Assembly (NCBI GenBank): GCA_025765615.1
Contig: JAIVFJ010000009.1
Coordinates: 248,001 to 312,000 of the forward strand
Direction: 5' to 3'
DNA length: 64,000 bases
Origin: Zopfochytrium polystomum
Lineage: Eukaryota > Chytridiomycota > Chytridiomycetes > Chytridiales > Chytridiaceae
In this document: piece after piece, positions 60,344-64,000 of the stretch
How the letters are laid out: each line of letters begins with the position of its first letter
How positions within the stretch are numbered: the first letter of the stretch is position 1
The notes under the pieces: model-generated
Told to the model about the DNA's origin: nothing
Seen by the model: only the letters and a program-made list of their open reading frames with translations
The model's database searches: none
Made by a program: the position numbers and the translations under genes

Positions 60344-61409
60344 ATGCCACCTTCGGCCGCCGCAACTCCACCGCCGCCGTCGTCGCCCTCTCCCGCACCG
60401 CCCGCAACCTCCGTGGGCGGTAGCGGGGGTGCCTCTCCTCCAGCAGCAACCCGGAGGCCGGTGCACGGCCGCACCTCGCCGACGGCCATCACCACCGGCC
60501 TGCCGCAGCCCCCAGCTTTCGGCGCTGCGGCCGCATCCTCACCAAAGCCCTCCGCCCACAACACGCTCGACCTTGACCGTCTGACCAAGCTCAACACGCG
60601 AGCGAACCAGAAAGCGTCAACGGCGCTGTGGAAGGCGCGCGCGAAGCGGTTCTTCCCGCTGCCGGGCATGGTCAAGCGTTATACTGTGCGGCTGTTCCTC
60701 GAGGACTTGATGAGTGGCGTGACGGTGTCGGTTGTACTGCTGCCGCAGGCGATTGCTTGTGAGTTTGGGTGTTTTTGTTTGGGATGCGAAGCGAAGGGGG
60801 GAACTCTTCATGGTTCTTTGGTGTCGCTCTTTTGCTTGCCACGGCGTCCCCTAGTCACCGGCCTGTGGACTCACTCGGTCAGCCATCTGTCGAGCGATCG
60901 CGACATAAGTAATGCCTCCGACGTGCCGATGTGTGGCTTCTTGTGGTCAGGTCGCTTGGCTTGGCGCAGCCACGCGCCGCCGTCTGGATAGCAGACACGT
61001 GACCGATTTCGGCCACATCTTGCGACGACGACTGCTCAAAGCGACGGCTTTGGCACCCGCGAAAATTTCCTTTTTTGCGCGACCCGGCCGTCCCGCCTCG
61101 TTACCAAACATCCATTCAAACAACAAAAACAACAAAAACAACAACAACACACCCCGACTTCCCCCCAAACCCATCATGGCAATCGAACAAACTCTCTCCC
61201 CTCCGTGCAATGCGGAACGCGTCACTGACTGGGCTGCTGCTGACCAGACGCCGGCCTGGCGCACATCCCGCCGATCCAGGCCCTGATATCGTCATTCTAC
61301 GTGCTCGTCCTCTACCTCGTCTTCGGGAGCTCGGTCGGCCTTGCCGTCGGTGACGTGTCGCACATGTTTTCGTGCCATTCCTTTCTTTTGTTCCTCTTCG
61401 CATGTCCAG

Positions 61410-61440
<31 letters not shown>

Positions 61441-63981
61441 CACTAAAAGCAATCAAAAAAACCCAATCAAACAGGCCCGGAAGCGTCCGTCTCCATCATC
61501 ACCGGCCTTACCATCGAGACCGAGCTGGCCTCAAACCTGTCCAGCTACGATGCCTCCCAGGTCGCATCCGTCCTTGCCCTGCTCGCCGGCGTGGCCGCCA
61601 TCGTCATGGCCCTCCTGCGTGCTGGTTTCGTCGACCAGATCCTGTCAGGCTACCTGCTCACGGGCTTTGTCCTCGGCGTCTCCAACCTGATCATCATCGA
61701 GCAGATGCCCGGCCTGCTGGGCTTACCCCCGACCATCTTTGGCGGAGACGACTCGACTATTATCAAGCTAGTCAAAGTGATCCAGCATGTCCCTAACGCC
61801 GTGTGGCGCTCCGTCGTCGTGTCCATCAGCAACATTGGATTCCTGCTGGCTGCAAAGTGGCTGAAAAGGCGGTTTTTCAGAGGCAACGTGATTGTGAATC
61901 GTATCCCAGAGATTTTGGTACTCGTTGTCATCATGATTGCGGTGTCGGCCGGAATCAATTTAAAGTGAGAACGGCTTTTCGTGTTGTTTGCCGCTAACAA
62001 CGAGTCAAAAGATCCACCGGTGTCGCGGTTTTGGGCACTTTCGAAAACACCATTCCAAAACCTTCCGCACCTCCAATGGACTTTGAGCTCTTTGTGCGCA
62101 TGCTGGAGCCAGCAGTCGTGATTCTGCTGGTATGATCGCTTTTGACGCGATCTACCACATTTTCTTACCAAATCTGGTTTTGCAGGTCGGGTTCATTGAA
62201 TGCCAAACTGTTACGCGCAATTTTGGCCTCAAACATGGACATGTGCCGAGCGGAAACAAAGAGTGAGTTCTCGATTTCTACCCACAACCGCATGCCATTC
62301 TCACACATTTTGCTTCCAGGCTCTTTGCATTCGGAATTGCAAACTTCATTTCCGCTTTCTTTGGGACCATGCCGATCTTTGCTTCCCTCCCGCGTTCCCG
62401 CATCCTTGGAAACACTCACCCACACACGACTCTCGCCAATGCGATGGGCGGAGTGCTTGTACTACTCTTCTCCCAAGTTCTCGTTCCGGTTTTGCAGTAC
62501 TTGCCAAAACCGACGCTGGCGTCCATCGTTACGGTTGCAGCGCTTGGTCTGATTGAAGTGAAAGAAATGAAATTTGCTGTTAGACTTAGGTTGGTTTCTC
62601 ATAATGCCTTCCACTTTACCATGATATCATACTCACAACTCCTTTCTGTTATAACTCAGATCCTGGGTCGAAATCGCTATGCTCATTTGCACCTATGTTA
62701 TCACCCTCGTTACAACCATCTCCACCGGCATTCTTATCTGCCTTGCCTTATCGGCCCTACTTATCGTCCGGAAAACCACTACTTCCACAATGTCTGTGAT
62801 GGGCCGTGTTCCGACGGTGAATGCCGCTCCCACCACGGGCCATGGGCTTGACACCATCGTTGAAGTCAGTAATCGGGACGACGACACGCAGCACAGCCCT
62901 TTGGAGGCAAGGCAAGTGGATGAGCAGCACCATCGTCAGCCGCACCATCATCACCACCACCACCACACGGACCATCGCCACACTCTCGCGACGATGCGGT
63001 TTGTCAACTTGGACGAGCACCCTGACGCAGAGCTCTTGGACGGTGTCCTTCTCTTGCGTGTAGATGTCCCCATCATGTTCTACAACTGTGGGCAAGTCCG
63101 GCATACAATTGAGTCCATGATGAAGATTGAGAGCCGCGTTCTGTCTGAGCGACCTCCGTCAATTGGGGGAGACACGGCGTCCTTCAATTCAGAAGGCGGA
63201 GATGGAACCACTGCCGTGAACCAAGATTCAGTCACAACCATGACCCGCTTAAGCCCTGCAGCGGGCGGGCAGCTGCTTTTGGACGAGCGCAAGCGACGTC
63301 GCAGCGAGACCGAGGCTCGCCTCAAGCTGAACCGGTCCAAGCAGAACCTCAAGGGCGACAACGTCGACGTCGAGCTCGGCGCTCCGAAGAGACTTGACCC
63401 AGACTTCATCGACGACGAGGATGACGTCGGGCTCTCCACGTCCCGCTTCACGGCCCTGGAAACTGACGAACCCGAACTCGGGGATGGAGCGTTCTCGGCG
63501 TTGGCGCACCGTCGCTCGTCGTTCCGTTTGTCGCTTGCGGAGGCCGAGGTGGACGGAGTGTCGGGTGTGAGTGGCGCGCTAAAAAGGATGGCTGAAGATG
63601 GTTTCCACACCATTGTGTTTGATTTGAAGAGCTCGTTCTCCATGGTGCGTTTTTCGCTTGTTTTCAGTGATATGACGCCCTTTGAACTGATCACCCACAC
63701 CATTTCATCCACTGAATGTGTTTCGCACTTTCCATTTATGCTCTTCCCCTGATTTCCTCGACCAGGACTCCGCGGCCACGTTTGTCTTCAAAAAGATCAT
63801 CGGAACGTTCCTCGCAAAGGGTGTTGATGTCTTCATCTGCGGTCTCCACGACTTTCAGCGAGACCTCTTTACCCGCGCCGATATGGGCAAGATGATCGAA
63901 GGTCGCTGCTTTGAGACTATGGCCGATGCGGTGATCCACATTGAGAAGGGGTTGGACAAGGTCGAGTGGCGGATGGCGTGA
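60344..63981 (+). CDS. SulP/SLC26 anion (sulfate-type) transporter with STAS domain
   Basis: Membrane transporter for sulfate or related anions. Pro/Ala-rich cytosolic N terminus, then FLEDLMSGVTVSVVLLPQAI. A roughly 490-nt intron (60760-61249) leads to YAGLAHIPPIQALISSFYV and LVFGSSVGLAVG. A second intron containing a 29-A run leads to GPEASVSIITGL. Further core motifs are VGFIECQTVTRNFGLKHGH and FGTMPIFASLPRSRILGNTH. The cytosolic STAS domain begins near 62.99 kb (GVLLLRVDVPIMFYNCGQV) and resumes after a disordered insert of about 150 residues (HTIVFDLKSSFSM, then DSAATFVFKKIIGTFLAKGV). It is preceded by an eight-histidine run. About seven introns in total. The conserved Asn-x-Arg and Pro motifs of the transport core are present. 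Substrate specificity is not visible. Confidence 0.92.
61410..61438 (+). repeat. 29-nt poly-A run inside a SulP intron
   Basis: An uninterrupted A run lies between the donor after GLAVG and the acceptor AAACAG before GPEASVS. Its length may vary between strains and read-based assemblies may misestimate it. Confidence 0.9.
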
Positions 63982-64000
63982 TGAGCAGCCCCCCTGTCAG

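Noticed and set aside
61650..62171. Minus-strand ORF antisense to the SulP transporter
   Set aside because: Covers conserved transporter exons on the other strand; shadow ORF.
1..64000. CRISPR arrays, bacterial operons, riboswitches, Rho-independent terminators
   Set aside because: The sequence is eukaryotic with spliceosomal introns; no regularly spaced repeats or such elements were seen.

Overview
The window looks like nuclear DNA of an early-diverging, probably zoosporic (chytrid-like) fungus. The genes carry many short GT-AG introns of about 40 to 150 bases, and several split codons can only be read after splicing. The fused single-chain urease, Ctr copper transporter and S41 protease are fungal in style. 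SMG1, UBAC2, GATD1 and NPHP3/NWD-like genes are missing from the familiar yeasts but expected in flagellated lineages. The placement is inferred from gene content alone.

Layout. 1-11.9 kb: 3' portion of TRA1 (+), a SAGA/NuA4 pseudokinase, open at the left edge. 12.2-15.4 kb: urease (-), convergent with TRA1. 15.4-18.3 kb: gene-poor stretch with a poly-T tract, a tRNA-like element and a 14-bp palindrome. 18.3-21.3 kb: secreted-type S41 peptidase (-). 21.8-23.3 kb: UBAC2/Dsc2-like rhomboid pseudoprotease with a UBA domain (+). 23.5-25.1 kb: Pol I/III subunit AC40 (-). 25.7-26.7 kb: Ctr copper transporter (+). 27.0-28.3 kb: GATD1-like protein (+). 28.8-30.1 kb: PAQR receptor (+). 30.6-38.7 kb: large NACHT/WD40 STAND ATPase with a myristoylation-type N terminus (+). 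39.0 kb: antisense RMI1/TDRD3-like OB-fold fragment. 39.5-50.0 kb: SMG1 kinase (-). 50.5-50.8 kb: unrecognised short coding segment (+). 50.8-53.5 kb: gene-poor, possible mobile-element relic. 53.5-58.9 kb: large LRR plus ankyrin protein (-). 59.6-60.0 kb: small three-exon gene (-). 60.3-64.0 kb: SulP/SLC26 anion transporter with STAS domain (+).

The genes do not form one pathway, as expected for a eukaryotic chromosome. Some themes recur. Two PIKK-family proteins (TRA1, SMG1) lie in one window; that family is known to depend on TTT/R2TP chaperoning. Uptake and nutrient functions are represented by urease, Ctr, SulP and PAQR. Codon use falls into two classes: TRA1, SMG1 and the LRR/ankyrin gene are comparatively AT-rich at third positions, while S41, UBAC2, Ctr, GATD1, PAQR and SulP are strongly GC-rich. 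Exon boundaries below were read by eye from GT-AG sites and frame continuity, so individual splice sites are provisional.
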